Positions 23,704-35,640 are shown, counted from the first letter of the stretch. The stretch: 64,000 nucleotides of DNA from Nemertoderma westbladi (GCA_032718475.1 JAUCBJ010000633.1:59983-123982); one strand, 5' to 3'. Numbers and translations are program-made. The notes: a model not told the origin generated them from the sequence alone.

Positions 23704-24228
23704 CTAGTGACGGGCCTAGCGGCCCGATAAGGAACCGACTTTTTATTTTAAATAAAAGAGACAACGAGAATAAATATAGAACTAATCATTATGTAAAAAT
23801 ACAATCATATTTCATACAATAATTATTAATAAATTCAATCAATTATTAGTTGCTCAATTCTAGAACAAAAACGACATGCAACTAGTGAAGACCTCGTTTT
23901 GGAATTTCGAAACCACGCTGGTGTGATGCGCGATATCGTGTTTAGTTAATAAATTGAAAACTCCATCAATTCATGTGCAACCAGTAATAAGAAATCGCGA
24001 TAAATGTAATTAAATAAAAATTATTCTAGAAAAATTTTCCTCAAAAAGTATGAAGTATTGGCATTGGTGACGCGAAACTAGGCTAGTGAGATTCAGGATA
24101 TTGCGTTTAATATAAAAATCGAAGACGCTATCAAATTCCGTAAAGGCATTAATAAAATACTGCAACTTTTTTGAAATTTGTAAAATTCTAGAACTAGAAA
24201 AAAATAATTTTTGAACTAATTTTTGAAC

Positions 24229-24620
24229 GGCTCGGCTCGGCTCGGCTCGGCTCGGCTCGGCTCGGCTCGGCTCGGCTCGGCTCGGCACGGCTCGGCACGG
24301 CTCGGCTCGGCTCGGCTCGGCTCGGCTCGGCTCGGCTCGGCTCGGCTCGGCTCGGCTCGGCTCGGCTCGGCTCGGCTCGGCTCGGCTCGGCTCGGCTCGG
24401 CTCGGCTCGGCTCGGCTCGGCTCGGCTCGGCTCGGCTCGGCTCGGCTCGGCTCGGCTCGGCTCGGCTCGGCTCGGCTCGGCTCGGCTCGGCTCGGCTCGG
24501 CTCGGCTCGGCTCGGCTCGGCTCGGCTCGGCTCTGCTCGGCTCGGCTCGGCTCGGCTCGGCTCGGCTCGGCTCGGCTCGGCTCGGCTTGGCTCGGCTTGG
24601 CTTGGCTCGGCTTGGCTCGG
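24229..24620. repeat. GGCTC satellite (unit 7)
   Basis: Almost pure GGCTC for about 390 bp, the most homogeneous copy. It has a few GGCAC units at the left and GGCTT units at the right end. Confidence 0.97.
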
Positions 24621-24639
24621 TCTGAGTCGACTCCCCGTG

Positions 24640-24770
24640 CTGCTCAAAGGGCGCAAATACATATATCGAAGGGTCAAAGCAAAACTCACGTGCTGCTCGA
24701 AGGGACAAAGTCAAACATTGTGTCTATTATTTGATTATCTCACGTGCTGCTAGAAGGGCGCAACTACATA
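24640..24770. repeat. CACGTG-bearing repeat (unit 7)
   Basis: Shortest version: two CACGTG-joined half-units, then CTAGAAGGGCGCAACTACAT. Confidence 0.85.
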
Positions 24771-25597
24771 TATCGAAACAAGCCCCTGTCTTGTATTTTA
24801 ATTATATCAGAAATCGTTGCCTTCAGTACAAATATCTAAAAATTCATTCACCTGAAGTATGGGTAACATTATAAATTCGCTTTTCACATAGTAGTTAACT
24901 AAACAAATACCCTTCAGGTTGACTGAATGATTTTATAAATGTTTGCCATGCACAATGTACTATATTTGGGTCCCATGACCCACCCCATTGAACAGCTTCG
25001 CTTACATCTGATAGAGAGTAATCCCAAAATTAACTTCCCTCTACGAAAATTATTTTAATTAAATACATACAACATAACAGTCAACTCTGCAATCAACAGT
25101 ACACAATAACTAAAATGGCATTCAGCTTACCAGCCATTCGCATTAAGCTAATAGATATTCGATTTCATTCGATTCAGTGAGTGTGTGAGGGCTATTGGGA
25201 GAGCAATCAGCTTATGATGTAATACATTAGAATACCACGGCTTTTGTTTGCTTACTGTCTGAGTTGTAGAGTGAGGAGAAAACTTGGCAGAGAAAGCATT
25301 TCCTTGTTAGGTGGCCATTCCTATTGTAATATCATTACTAGGCTATCTCTATTCATTTTTCATGAGTGCCAGCTGGTGTTTTTATCATTGCGCCTATGGC
25401 GTTTTTTCGTTTATGTCCATTTTTCGAGCCCACGGCTCATGGACGAAATAGCGGAACATACCAGGGACCTTAGAATCACGGTATCTAGCCGCTGTGAAAA
25501 TTTCATCAAAATCGTTAGAGTAGTTTTGGCTGTAGATCAGTCAGCCAGCCAGTCAGTCACGAGCAATTCTTACAGTAATGAACCTCTCGGTTCCTAA

Positions 25598-26478
25598 CTA
25601 GTGACGGGCCTAGCGGCCCGATAAGGAACCGACTTTTTATTTCAAATAAATGAGACAACGAGCTCGGCTCGGTCTTGCACGATTGGGCACGATTAAGTTC
25701 GACTTGGCTTGATCGGCTCGGCTCGGCTCGGTTCGGCTCGGCTCGGCTCGGCTCGGCTCGGCTCGGCTCGGCTCGGCTCGGCTCGGCTCGGTTCGGCTCG
25801 GCTCGGCTCGGCTCGGCTCGGTTCGGCTCGGCTCGGTTCGGCTCGGCTCGGCTCGGCTCGGCTTGGCTCGACTCGGCTCGGCTCGGCTCGGCTCGGCTCG
25901 GCTCGGCTCGGCTCGGCTCGGCTCGGCTCGGCTCGGCTCGGCTCGGCTCGGCTCGGCTCGGCTCGGCTCGGCTCGGCTCGGCTCGGCTCGGCTCGGCTCG
26001 GATCGGCTCGGCTCGGCTCGGCTCGGCTCGGCTCGGCTCGGCTCGGCTCGGCTCGGCTCGGCTCGGCTCGGCTCGGCTCGGCTCGGCTCGGCTCGGCTCG
26101 GCTCGGCTCGGCTCGGCTCGGCTCGGCTCGGCTCGGCTCGGCTCGGCTCGGCTCGGCTCGGCTCGGCTCGGCTCGGCTCGGCTCGGCTCGGCTCGGCTCG
26201 GCTCGGCTCGGCTCGGCTCGGCTCGGTTCGGTTCGGCTCGGCTCGGCTCGGCTCGGCTCGGCTCGGCTCGGCTCGGCTCGGCTCGGTTTGGCTCGGTTTT
26301 TGCTCGGCTCGGCTCGGCTCGGCTCGGCTCGGCTCGGCTCGGCTCGGCTCGGCTCGGCTCGGCTCGGCTCGGCTCGGCTCGGCTCGGCTCGGCTCGGCTC
26401 GGCTCGGCTCGGCTCGGCTCGGCTCGGCTCGGCTCGGCTCGGCTCGGCTCTTACAGTAATGAACCTCTCGGTTCCTAA
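25598..26478 (+). repeat. Array unit 8 (A start, A end), satellite-only unit
   Basis: The A start and lead-in are followed by 790 bp of GGCTC satellite. The satellite joins directly to TTACAGTAATGAACC and the A end hairpin. The whole 3' domain and its microsatellite are absent, yet both termini are intact. Confidence 0.9.
25662..26450. repeat. GGCTC satellite (unit 8)
   Basis: Mostly perfect GGCTC with GGTTC variants clustered near the left and at 26225-26300. One slip (CGGTTTTTGCTC, about 26293-26305) shifts the 5-bp phase. Confidence 0.97.
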
Positions 26479-26541
26479 CTAGTGACGGGCCTAGCGGCCC
26501 GATAAGGAACCGACTTTTTATTTCAAATAAAGGAGACAACG

Positions 26542-27493
26542 AGCTCGGCTCGGTCTGGCATGATTGGGCTCGATTCAGTTCGACTTGGCTTGATCGGCTC
26601 GGTTTGGCTCGATTGGGCTCGACTCGACTCAGCTCGATTCTGCTCAATCGGCTTGATTGGGTTCGACTCGGCTTGGTCCGGCTCGACTTGGCTCAATTGG
26701 GCTCGAATCGGCTCGATTGGTCTCGACTCGGCTCGATTGGGCTTGAATCGGCTCGATTGGGCTCGATTGGTCTCGACTCGGCTCGATTGGGCTTGAATCG
26801 GCTCGATTGGGATTAATTGGGCTTGACTCGGCTCGATTTGGCTCAACTTGGCTCAGTCCGGCTCGACTGGGCTTGGTCCGGCTCAATTGGGCTCGACTAG
26901 GCTTGATTGGGCTCTACTCGGCTCTATTGGGCTCGACTCGATTCGATTGGGCTTAACTCGGCTCAGTCGGGCTCGACTCGGCTTGATTAGGCTCAACTCG
27001 GCTCCGTCCGGATCGATTGGGCTCGACTCGGCTTGATTGGTCTTGACTCGACTCAGTCCGGCTCAATTTGGCATGTCACGGCTCGACTCGGCTCGATTGG
27101 GTTCGGCTCAGCTCGGTCTGAGTCGACTCAGCTCGATTCGGCTCAATCGGCTCGATTCGGTTCGACTTGGCTCGGTCCGGCTCGACTTGGCTCAATTGGG
27201 CTCGATTCGGCTCAATCCGCTCGACTCAGCTCGATTGGGATTGATTGGGCTTGACTTGGTTCGATTGGGCTCGACTTGGCCCAGTCCGGCTCAATTGGGC
27301 TCGACTAGGGTTGATTGGGCTCGACTCGGCTCTATTGGGCTCGACTCGACTCGATCGGGCTTGAATCGGCTCAGTCTGGCTCGCTCGGCTTGATTGGGCT
27401 CAACTCGGCTCCGTTCGGCTCGATTGGGCTCGACTCGGCTTGATCGCCTCGATTGGTTCTATTCGGCTCGATCGGTATGATTCGGCTCGATTG
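26542..27493. repeat. Degenerate 5-bp satellite (GGCTC/GATTG/GACTC)n (unit 9)
   Basis: The 5-bp phase is kept but units alternate as GGCTC GATTG GGCTC GACTC GGCTT GATTG. The diversity suggests an older or differently evolving state of the GGCTC satellite. Confidence 0.92.
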
Positions 27494-27815
27494 ACACATG
27501 CTGCTGGAAGGGTCAAAGCCAAACTCACGTGCTGCTCGAAGGGACAAAGTCAAACAGTGTGTCTATTATTTGATGTAACTCACGTGCTGCTCGAAGGGCA
27601 CATCATATATCAAGGGTCAAAGCAAAACTCACGTGCTGCTCGAAGGGACAAAGTCAAACAGTGTGTCTATTATTTGATGTAACTCACGTGCTGCTCGAAG
27701 GGCGCAAATACATATATCGAAGGGTCAAAACCAAACTCACGTGCTGCTCGAAGGGACAACTCAGACATTGTGTCTAATATTTGATTAACTCACGTGCTGC
27801 TCGAAGGGCGCAACT
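27494..27815. repeat. CACGTG-bearing tandem repeat (unit 9), longest block
   Basis: Six half-units with CACGTG at the joints, including a shortened copy (GGCACATCATATATCAAGG). Confidence 0.9.
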
Positions 27816-28725
27816 ATATCGAAACAAGCCCCTGTCTTGTATTTTAATTATATCAGAAATCCTTGCCTTCAGTACAAAATATCTAAAAATTCATTTACCT
27901 GAAGTATGGGTAACATCATAAATTCGCTTTTCACACAGTACCGTAGTTAACTAAAGCAAATACCCTTCAGGTTGACTGAATGATTTTATTAATGTTTGCC
28001 CTGCATATGCATAATGTACCGGTACTATATTTGGGTCCCATGACCCACCCCATTGCTTACATCTGATAGAGAGTAATCACAAATTAACTTCCCTCTACGA
28101 AAATTATTTTAATTAAATACATACAACATGGCAGTCAACTCTACACTCAACAGTACACAATAACTAAAATGGCATTCAGCTTACCAGCTATTCGTATTAA
28201 GCTAATAGATATTCGATTTCATTCGATTCAGTGAGTGTGTGAGGGCTATTGGGAGAGCAATCAGCTTATGATGTAATACATTAGAAGCCCACAGCTTATG
28301 TTTGCTCACTGTCTGAGTTGTAGAGTGAGGATAATACTTGGCACAGAAAGCATTTCCTTGTTAGGTGGCCATTCCTATAGAATAGCATTACTAGGCCATC
28401 TCTATCCATTTTTCATGAGTGCCAGCTGGTGTTTTTATCATTGCGCCTATGGCGTTTTTTCGTTTATGTCTATTTTTCGAGCCCACGGCTCATGGACGAA
28501 ATAGCGGAACATACCAGGGACCTTAGAATCGCGGTATCTAGCCGCTGTGAAAATTTCATCAAAATCGTTAGAGTATTTTTGGCTGTAGATCAGTCAGTCA
28601 GTCAGTCAGCCAGCCAGCCAGTCTCGAGCAATTCTTACAGTAATGAACCTCTCGGTTCCTAACTAGTGACGGGCCTAGCGGCCCGATAAGGAACCGACTT
28701 TTTATTTCAATTAAAAGAGACAACG

Positions 28726-30128
28726 AGCTCGGCTCGGTCTTGCACGATTGGGCACGATTTAGTTCGACTTGGCTTGATCGGCTCGGTTTGGCTCGATTAG
28801 GCTCGGCTCGGCTCTATCTGACTCGACTCAGCTTGATTCGGCTCAATCGGCTCGATTGGGTTCGACTCGGCTCGGTCCAGCTCGACTTGGCTCAATTGAG
28901 CACGATTCAGCTCAATCTGCTCGACTCGGCTCGAATCGGCTCAATTGGGATTGATTGGGCTTGACTCTGCTCGATTTGGCTCAACTTGGCTCAGTCTGGC
29001 TCGATTGGACTCGACTTGGCTCGGTCCGGCTCAATTGGGCTCGACTAGGCTTGATTGGACTCGATCCGGCTCTATTGGGCTCGACTCGATTCGATTTGGG
29101 CTTGTCTCGGCTCAGTCTGGCTCGACTCGGCTCGATTGGGCTCAACTCGGCTCGATTGGGCTCGACTCGGCTTGATTGGGGTCAATCCGGGCTCAATTTG
29201 GCATGACACGGCTCGACTCGGCTCGGCTCGGCTCGGCTCGGCTCGGCTCGGCTCGGCTCGGCTCGGTTTGGCTCGGCTCGGCTCGGCTCGGCTCGGCTTG
29301 GCTCGGGTCGGCTCGGCTCGGCTCGGCTCGGCTCGGCTCGGCTCGGCTCGGCTCGGCTCGGCTCGGCTCGGCTCGGCTCGGCTCGGCTCGGCTCGGCTCG
29401 GCTCGGCTCGGCTCGGCTCGGCTCGGCTCGGCTCGGCTCGGCTCGGCTCGGCTCGGCTCGGCTCGGCTCGGCTCGGCTCGGCTCGGCTCGGCTCGGCTCG
29501 GCTCGGCTCGGCTCGGCTCGGCTCGGCTCGGCTCGGCTCTGCTCGGCTCGGTTCGGCTCGGCTCGGCTCGGCTCGGCTCGGCTCGGCTCGGCTCGGCTCG
29601 GCTCGGCTCGGCTCGGCTCGGCTCGGCTCGGCTCGGCTCGGCTCGGCTCGGCTCGGCTCGGCTCGGCTCGGCTCGGCTCGGCTCTGCTTGGCTCGGATCG
29701 GCTCGGCTCGGCTCGGCTCGGCTCGGCTCGGCTCAGCTCGGCTCGGCTCGGCTCGGCTCGGTTCGGCTCGGCTCGGTTCGGCTCGGTTCGGCTCGGCTCG
29801 GCTCGGCTCGGTTTGGCTCGGCTCGGCTCGGTTTGGCTCGGCTCGGCTCTGCTTGGCTCGGCTCGGCTCGGCTCGGCTCGGCTCGGCTCGGCTCGGCTCG
29901 GCTCGGCTCAGCTCGGCTCGGCTCGGCTCGGCTCGGCTCGGCTCGGCTCGGCTCGGCTCGGCTCGGCTCGGCTCGGTCTCAGTCGACTCAGCTCAACTCA
30001 GCTCGATTCGGCTCGATTGGGTTCGACTTGGCTCGGTCCGGCTCGACTTGGCTCAATTGGGCCTGATTCGGCTCAATCTGCACGACTCGGCTCGATTGGG
30101 ATTGATTGGGCTTGACTTGGCTCGATTT
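28726..30128. repeat. GGCTC satellite with degenerate flanks (unit 10)
   Basis: Degenerate 5-bp repeats at 28726-29214 and 29976-30128 flank about 760 bp of nearly pure GGCTC (29215-29975). The two states lie side by side in one continuous array. Confidence 0.95.
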
Positions 30129-30359
30129 GAAAATTCGAAAATTTTAAAGTTACATTTTTCGTCTAATTGTTTTTCAATACAGGTTTTCTGGGGCGCAAAA
30201 TACATTGGAAAATATTTAAAAATGATATGATTACTATAAATGGCTGTTTAGTCCTCTCTGCGTAGGAAAAAAATGAAAAAAACAAGTAACCAGCACTTTT
30301 CAGTTAGAACACAAAATTTTTAATTCACTTATACGATGCTATAAATTCGCATTTTAAGG

Positions 30360-31260
30360 TTTTCTAGGGCGCTGATTCTAATGGAATACATTTCTAAAAT
30401 GCCCCATCATTGCTACTTGTATTTTTCGGCGTAATTTGGGAAATTTTGGTGCTAGGACCAAATTTCTTACCCATCACCAAAAAGTACAAGTTTGCGATGT
30501 CCAGTGGTGTTTTTATTGATTCCATCGGATTCAGGACCCTCATAAACCCGTATAACACAATAAACAAGATGATACTATCTACTGATCAATTTGCTTATTT
30601 TCCAAAATTTGGTGCTGGCACAACAATTTTCACCCACCGGCGAAAAATACAAGTTTGAAAACTCTTATGAAATTTTTACTGATTCCATTTAATTCACATC
30701 CCTCACAAACCCGTATAACGCAAGAAACAAGGTGACACAATCAATTTATAAATTTGATGGTTTTCAAAATTTGGTGCTAGCACCACATTTTGCACCCACT
30801 TCCGAAAAATACAAGTTTGAGATGCCTAGTTCGAAAATTATATATTCCATTCAATTCAGAATAGCCATAAACATCTAAAACGCAAGAAATAAATTGTAAC
30901 AAACAATTTTATCAATTGAATGGATTTTCAAAATTTCGTGCTAGCACCAAAATTTGCACCCACCACCGAAATATACAAGTTTGATACGCTTGGTGCAACT
31001 CGTATATATTTCATCGAAACCAGAACCCCAAAAAACCCCAATTGCGTAAAAAACAAGTTTCACACAATCAATTTACAAAATTGACATATTTCAAAATTTG
31101 GTGCTGGCACCAAAAATTGGCACCCGCCAAAAAAAACAAGTTTGAAATTTCTAAATCAATTTATATGAATTCCAACCAATTTCTAACACCAAAAAACCGG
31201 TGTAAATCAAAAATAGAGATGTTACAATTCATATTTAATGAAATGTAATTTTCAAAAAAC
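30360..31260. repeat. Diverged 163-bp tandem repeat with palindromic core, about 5 copies
   Basis: The core TTTGGTGCTAGCACCAAA-like string begins at about 30444, 30608, 30769, 30933 and 31096 (spacings 161-164). Each core is followed by ACCCACCRCCGAAAAATACAAG. The copy at 30772-30785 is a perfect 14-bp palindrome, TGGTGCTAGCACCA. Confidence 0.85.
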
Positions 31261-31432
31261 GTCTCAAAAAAAGTGCCAAAAGTAGGGTTAAAAAATGGTG
31301 CTATAACTCGAAAAGTACCCAATATTTTTGAAAACGGTTTTCACTACTAGGAAGACAATAGATTTTTAGGAAAAGTCATAAAATTTCAAATTCCCAACTG
31401 CGTTTGTTTCAGAATTATAATAAAAAAACCAC

Positions 31433-31460
31433 GGGGGGGTCATATTGACCCCCCCCCCCC
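31433..31460. repeat. Poly-G/poly-C hairpin
   Basis: GGGGGGGTCA-TAT-TGACCCCCCC forms a perfect 10-bp stem with a 3-nt loop, followed by further C. Confidence 0.9.
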
Positions 31461-32606
31461 GGGTTTAATAGGGTTAAGGATGATCATTGACAGTTCAGTA
31501 GTGGCTATATGTGTTAATACAGAGATGTTAATATGTGTTAACCAGAGAACAATATTAGCCGCTAATTATCATTCACCTTTCAAAACATGTTGAATGTTAG
31601 TGTTAGCCTTACAAATTATCAGTAGGAGGCTGAGTAAACATTCCGCCTTAACCACAGTGTGTAACCTGATACCTGATGCAGTGATTTATATATTTCAAAC
31701 TATAATGTTAGTCTTAGCCTTACAGAGTATCAGTATATGGCTGTGTAAACATTCCGCCTTATAAGCATACATCCTCCACAGTATTAATGTTGGCATTAAT
31801 GTAGCCAATACACTGTGTACCTAACAATCATTCTGCAGGGGGAAGAGTTATTCAGCTGAGGCGGTAATAGATCGCAAACTAAACCAAGGAGTTGGCAGCC
31901 TCATCGATTTATACTAAGCCTGTGTAGAACCACAAACGCAGTGATTTTTATATTTCAAACTATAATGTTAGTCTTAGCCTTACAGAGTATCAGTATATGG
32001 CTGAGTAAACATTCCACCTTATAAGCATACAGCCTCCACAGTATTAATGTTGGCATTAATGTAGCCAATACACTATGTACCTAACAGTCATTCAGCAGGG
32101 GGATGAGTTATTCAGCTGAGGCGGTAATAGATTGCAAACTAAATCAACGAGTTGGCAGCCTCATCGATTTATATTAAGCCTGTGTAGAACCACAAACTAA
32201 ATCAACCAGTTAATGTTTGCTTTGACAGAGAGTGCAGGGCCTAAACAAACACTATGGGTGTACTAAGTACAATAATCTTGGCAACCTCATCGATTTATAC
32301 TAAGCCTTGTGTAGAAATACATTACATAAGCCATTTTTCATCACGACACCAGCTGTTATTGGTGTTATTTTACCATTGCGCCTATGGCGTTTTTTAGTTT
32401 ATCTCTATTTTTCGAGCCCACGGCTCATGGACGAAATAGTGGAACATACCAGGGACCTTAGAATCGCGGTATCTAGCCGCTGTGAAAATTTCATCAAAAT
32501 CGTTAGAGTAGTTTTGGCTGTAGATCAGAATCTTGGTTCCTAACTAGTGACGGGCCTAGCGGCCCGATAAGGAACCGACTTTTTATTTCAAATAAAAGAG
32601 ACAACG

Positions 32607-33327
32607 AGCTCGGCTCGGTCTTGCACGATTGGGCACGATTAAGTTCGACTTGGCTTGATCGGTCGGTTTGGCTCGATTAGGCTCGGCTCGGCTCAGCTCG
32701 GCTCGGCTCGGCTCGGCTCGGCTCGGCTCGGCTCGGTTCGGCTCGGCTCGGCTCGGCTCGGCTCGGCTCGGCTCGGCTTGGCTCGGCTCGGCTCGGCTCA
32801 GCTCGGCTCGGCTCGGCTCGGCTCGGCTCGGCTCGTCTCGGCTCGTCTCGGCTCGGCTCGGCTCGGCTCGGCTCGGCTCGGCTCGGCTCGGCTCGGCTCG
32901 GCTCGGCTCGATTAGGCTCGGCTCGATTAGGCTCGGCTCAGCTCGGCTCGGCTAGGCTCGGCTTGGCTCATCTCGGCTCGGCTCGGCTCGGCTCGGCTCG
33001 GCTCGGCTCGGCTCGGCTCGGCTCGGCTCGGCTCGGCTCGGCTAGGCTCGGCTTGGCTCATCTCGGCTCGGCTCGGCTCGGCTCGGCTCGGCTCGGCTCG
33101 GCTCGGCTCGGCTCGGCTCGGCTCGGCTCGGCTCGATTAGGCTCGGCTCAGCTTGGCTCGGCTAGGCTCGGCTCGGCTCGGCTCGGCTCGGCTCAGCTCG
33201 GCTCGGCTAGGCTCGGCTCGGCTCGGCTCGGCTCGGCTCGGCTCGGCTCGGCTCGGCTCGGCTCGGCTCAGCACGGCTCGGCTCGGCTCGGCTCGGCTCG
33301 GCTCGGCTCGGCTCGGCTCGGCTCGGT
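32607..33327. repeat. GGCTC satellite (unit 11)
   Basis: GGCTC array with internal longer duplications marked by the variants GCTAGGCTCGGCTTGGCTCA (twice, about 32952 and 33042) and CTCGATTAGGCTCGGCTC. This shows blockwise amplification above the 5-bp level. Confidence 0.95.
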
Positions 33328-33340
33328 CTGAGTCGACTCC

Positions 33341-33580
33341 CCGTGCTGCTCGAAGGGCGCAAATACATATATCGAAGGGTCAAAGCAAAACTCACGTGCT
33401 GCTCGAAGGGACAAAGTCAAACAATGTGTCTATTATTTGATGTAATTCACGTGCTGCTCGAAGGGCGCAAATACATATATCGAAGGGTCAAAGCAAAACT
33501 CACGTGCTGCTCGAAGGGACAAAGTCAAACATTGTGTCTATTATTTGATCATCTCACGTGCTGCTAGAAGGGCGCAACTA
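33341..33580. repeat. CACGTG-bearing tandem repeat (unit 11)
   Basis: Four CACGTG-joined half-units, nearly identical to the block in unit 5. Confidence 0.9.
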
Positions 33581-34487
33581 CATATATCGAAACAAGCCCC
33601 TGTCTTGTATTTTAATTATATCAGAAATCGTTGCCTTCATTACAAATATCTAAAAATTCATTCACCTGAAGTATGGGTAACATTATAAATTCGTTTTTCG
33701 CACAGTAGAGTTAACTAAGCAAATACCCTCCAGGTTGACTGAATGATTTTATTAATGTTTGCCATGCATAATGTACTATATTTGGGTCCCATGACCCACC
33801 CCATTGAACAGCTTTGCTTACATCTGATAGAAAGTAATCCCAAATTAACTTCCCTCTACGAAAATTATTTTAATTAAATACATACAACATAGCAGTCAAC
33901 TCTGCTATCAACAGTACACAATAACTAAAATGGCATTCAGCTTACCAGCTATTCGCATTAAGCTAATAGATATTCGATTTCATTGGATTCAGTGAGTGTG
34001 TGAGGGCTATTGGGAGAGCAATCAGCTTATGATGTAATACATTAGAATCCCACAGCTTTTGTTTGCTTACTGTCTGAGTTGTAGAGTGAGGATAATACTT
34101 GGCAGAGAAAGCATTTCCTTGTTAGGTGGCCATTCCTATAGAATAGCATTACTAGGCTATCTCTATCCATTTTTCATGAGTGCCAGCTGGTGTTTTTATC
34201 ATTGCGCCTATGGCGTTTTTTCGTTTATGTCTATTTTTCGAGCCCACGGCTCATGGACGAAATAGCGGAACATACCAGGGACCTTAGAATCGCGGTATCT
34301 AGCCGCTGTGAAAATTTCATCAAAATCGTTAGAGTAGTTTTGGCTGTAGATCAGTCAGTCAGTCAGTCAGTCAGCCAGCCAGTCTCGAGCAATTCTTACA
34401 GTAATGAACCTCTCGGTTCCTAACTAGTGACGGGCCTAGCGGCCCGATAAGGAACCGACTTTTTATTTCAAATAAAAGAGACAACGA

Positions 34488-35420
34488 GCTCGGCTCGGTC
34501 TGGCATGATTAGGCTCGATTCAGTTCGACTTGGCTTGATCGGCTCGGTTTGGCTCGATTGGGCTCGACTCAGCTTGATTGGGCTCGACTCGACTCAGCTC
34601 GATTCGGCTCAATCGGCTTGATTGGGTTCGACTTGGCTCGGTCTGGCTCGACTTGGCTCAATTGGGCTCGACTCGGCTCGATTGGTCTCGACTCGGCTCG
34701 ATTGGGCTCGATTGGGATTGATTGGTCTTGACTCGGCTCGATTTGGCTCAACTTGGCTCTGTCCGGCTCGACTGGGCTCGGTCCGGCTCAATTGGGCTCG
34801 ACTAGGCTTGATTGGGCTCGACTCGGCTCTATTGGGCTCGACTCGATTCGATTGGGCTTAACTCGGCTCAGTCTGGCTCGACTCGGGTTGATTAGGCTCA
34901 ACTCGGCTCCGTCCGGCTCGACTCGGCTCGACTCAGCTTGATTGGTCTCGACTCGACTCAGTCCGGCTCAATTTGGCGTGGCATGGCTCGATTGGGTTCG
35001 GCTCGGCTCGGTCTGAGTCGACTCAGCTAGATTCGGCTCGATTGGGTTCGACTCGGCTCGGTCCGGCTCGACTTGGCTCAATTGGGCTCGATTCGGCTCA
35101 ATCCACTCGACTCGGCTCGATTTGGATTGATTTGGGCTTGACTCGGCTCGATTTGGCTCAACTTGGCACAGTATGGCTCGATTGGGCTCGACTTGGCTCG
35201 GTCCGGCTCAATTGGGCTCGACTAGGATTGATTGGGTAAGACTCGGCTCTATTGGGCTCGACTCGACTCGATTGGGCTTGTCTCGGCTCAGTCTGGATCG
35301 CTCGGCTTGATTGGGCTCAACTCGGCTCCGTTCGGCTTGACTCGGCTCAATTGGGCTCGTCTTGGCTTGATTGCCTCGATTGGTTCTATTCGGCTCGATC
35401 GGTATGATTCGGCTCGATTG
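34488..35420. repeat. Degenerate 5-bp satellite (unit 12)
   Basis: Phase-kept (GGCTC/GATTG/GACTC/GGCTT)n, with parts matching the degenerate arrays of units 9 and 17 in the same order. Confidence 0.92.
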
Positions 35421-35640
35421 ACACACGCTGCTGGAAGGGTCAAAGTCAAACTCACGTGCTGCTCGAAGGGACAAAGTCAAACAGTGTGTCTATTATTTGA
35501 TGCAACTCACGTGCTGCTCGAAGGGCGCAACATCATATATCAAGGGTCAAAGCAAAACTCACGTGCTGGTCGAAGGGACAAAGTCAAACAGTGTGTCTAA
35601 TATTTGATTAACTCACGTGCTGCTCGAAGGGCGCAACTAC
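35421..35640. repeat. CACGTG-bearing tandem repeat (unit 12)
   Basis: Four half-units. One joint reads CACGTGCTGGTCG, a single change from the consensus. Confidence 0.88.

Larger units (their letters stand above)
23704..25597 (+). repeat. Array unit 7 (A start, A end) with GGCTC satellite
   Basis: The A body is cut at TTTTTGAACGG (24230) and continues directly into GGCTC repeats. The word TTTTTGAAC is duplicated just before the join. CACGTG repeats and the 3' domain follow. Confidence 0.9.
26479..28662 (+). repeat. Array unit 9 (A start, A end) with degenerate satellite
   Basis: The A start leads into a degenerate GGCTC satellite. The longest CACGTG repeat block, a body with the TGGGTCCCATGACCCA hairpin, and an A-type 3' domain follow. 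Confidence 0.9.
30129..31485. repeat. Foreign AT-rich repeat block in unit 10
   Basis: The block starts GAAAATTCGAAAATTTTAAAG and includes TTTTTCAATACAGGTTTTCTGG, which recurs near 62712. It contains a roughly 163-bp tandem repeat (30360-31260) and ends at a poly-G/poly-C hairpin (31433-31460). It interrupts the unit, and nothing like it is in the other units. It probably represents a separate repeat family with a second copy at 62460-62775. Confidence 0.75.
28663..32543 (+). repeat. Array unit 10 (A start, damaged A end), longest unit
   Basis: A start, a mixed GGCTC satellite, a foreign AT-rich block (30129-31485), B-type body with a 258-bp internal duplication (about 31683-31940 and 31941-32195), and the 3' domain. 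At the end the microsatellite and half of the hairpin are lost (GATCAGAATCTTGGTTCCTAA). Confidence 0.88.
32544..34423 (+). repeat. Array unit 11 (A start, A end) with GGCTC satellite
   Basis: A start, satellite, CACGTG repeats, body with the TGGGTCCCATGACCCA hairpin, and an A-type 3' domain with six or more CAGT units. Confidence 0.9.

Noticed and set aside
26620-27300. tRNA-type B box (GGTTCGACTC) in degenerate satellite
   Set aside because: Arises by chance from the 5-bp repeat words; no A box, no tRNA fold and no terminator at the right distance.
28429-28662. Recurrent small open frame in the 3' domain (RLWRFFVYVYFSSPRLMDE)
   Set aside because: It recurs in nearly every unit but ends in the microsatellite and hairpin, is altered by indels in several units, and the conserved features are hairpins rather than codons. 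Treated as non-coding.
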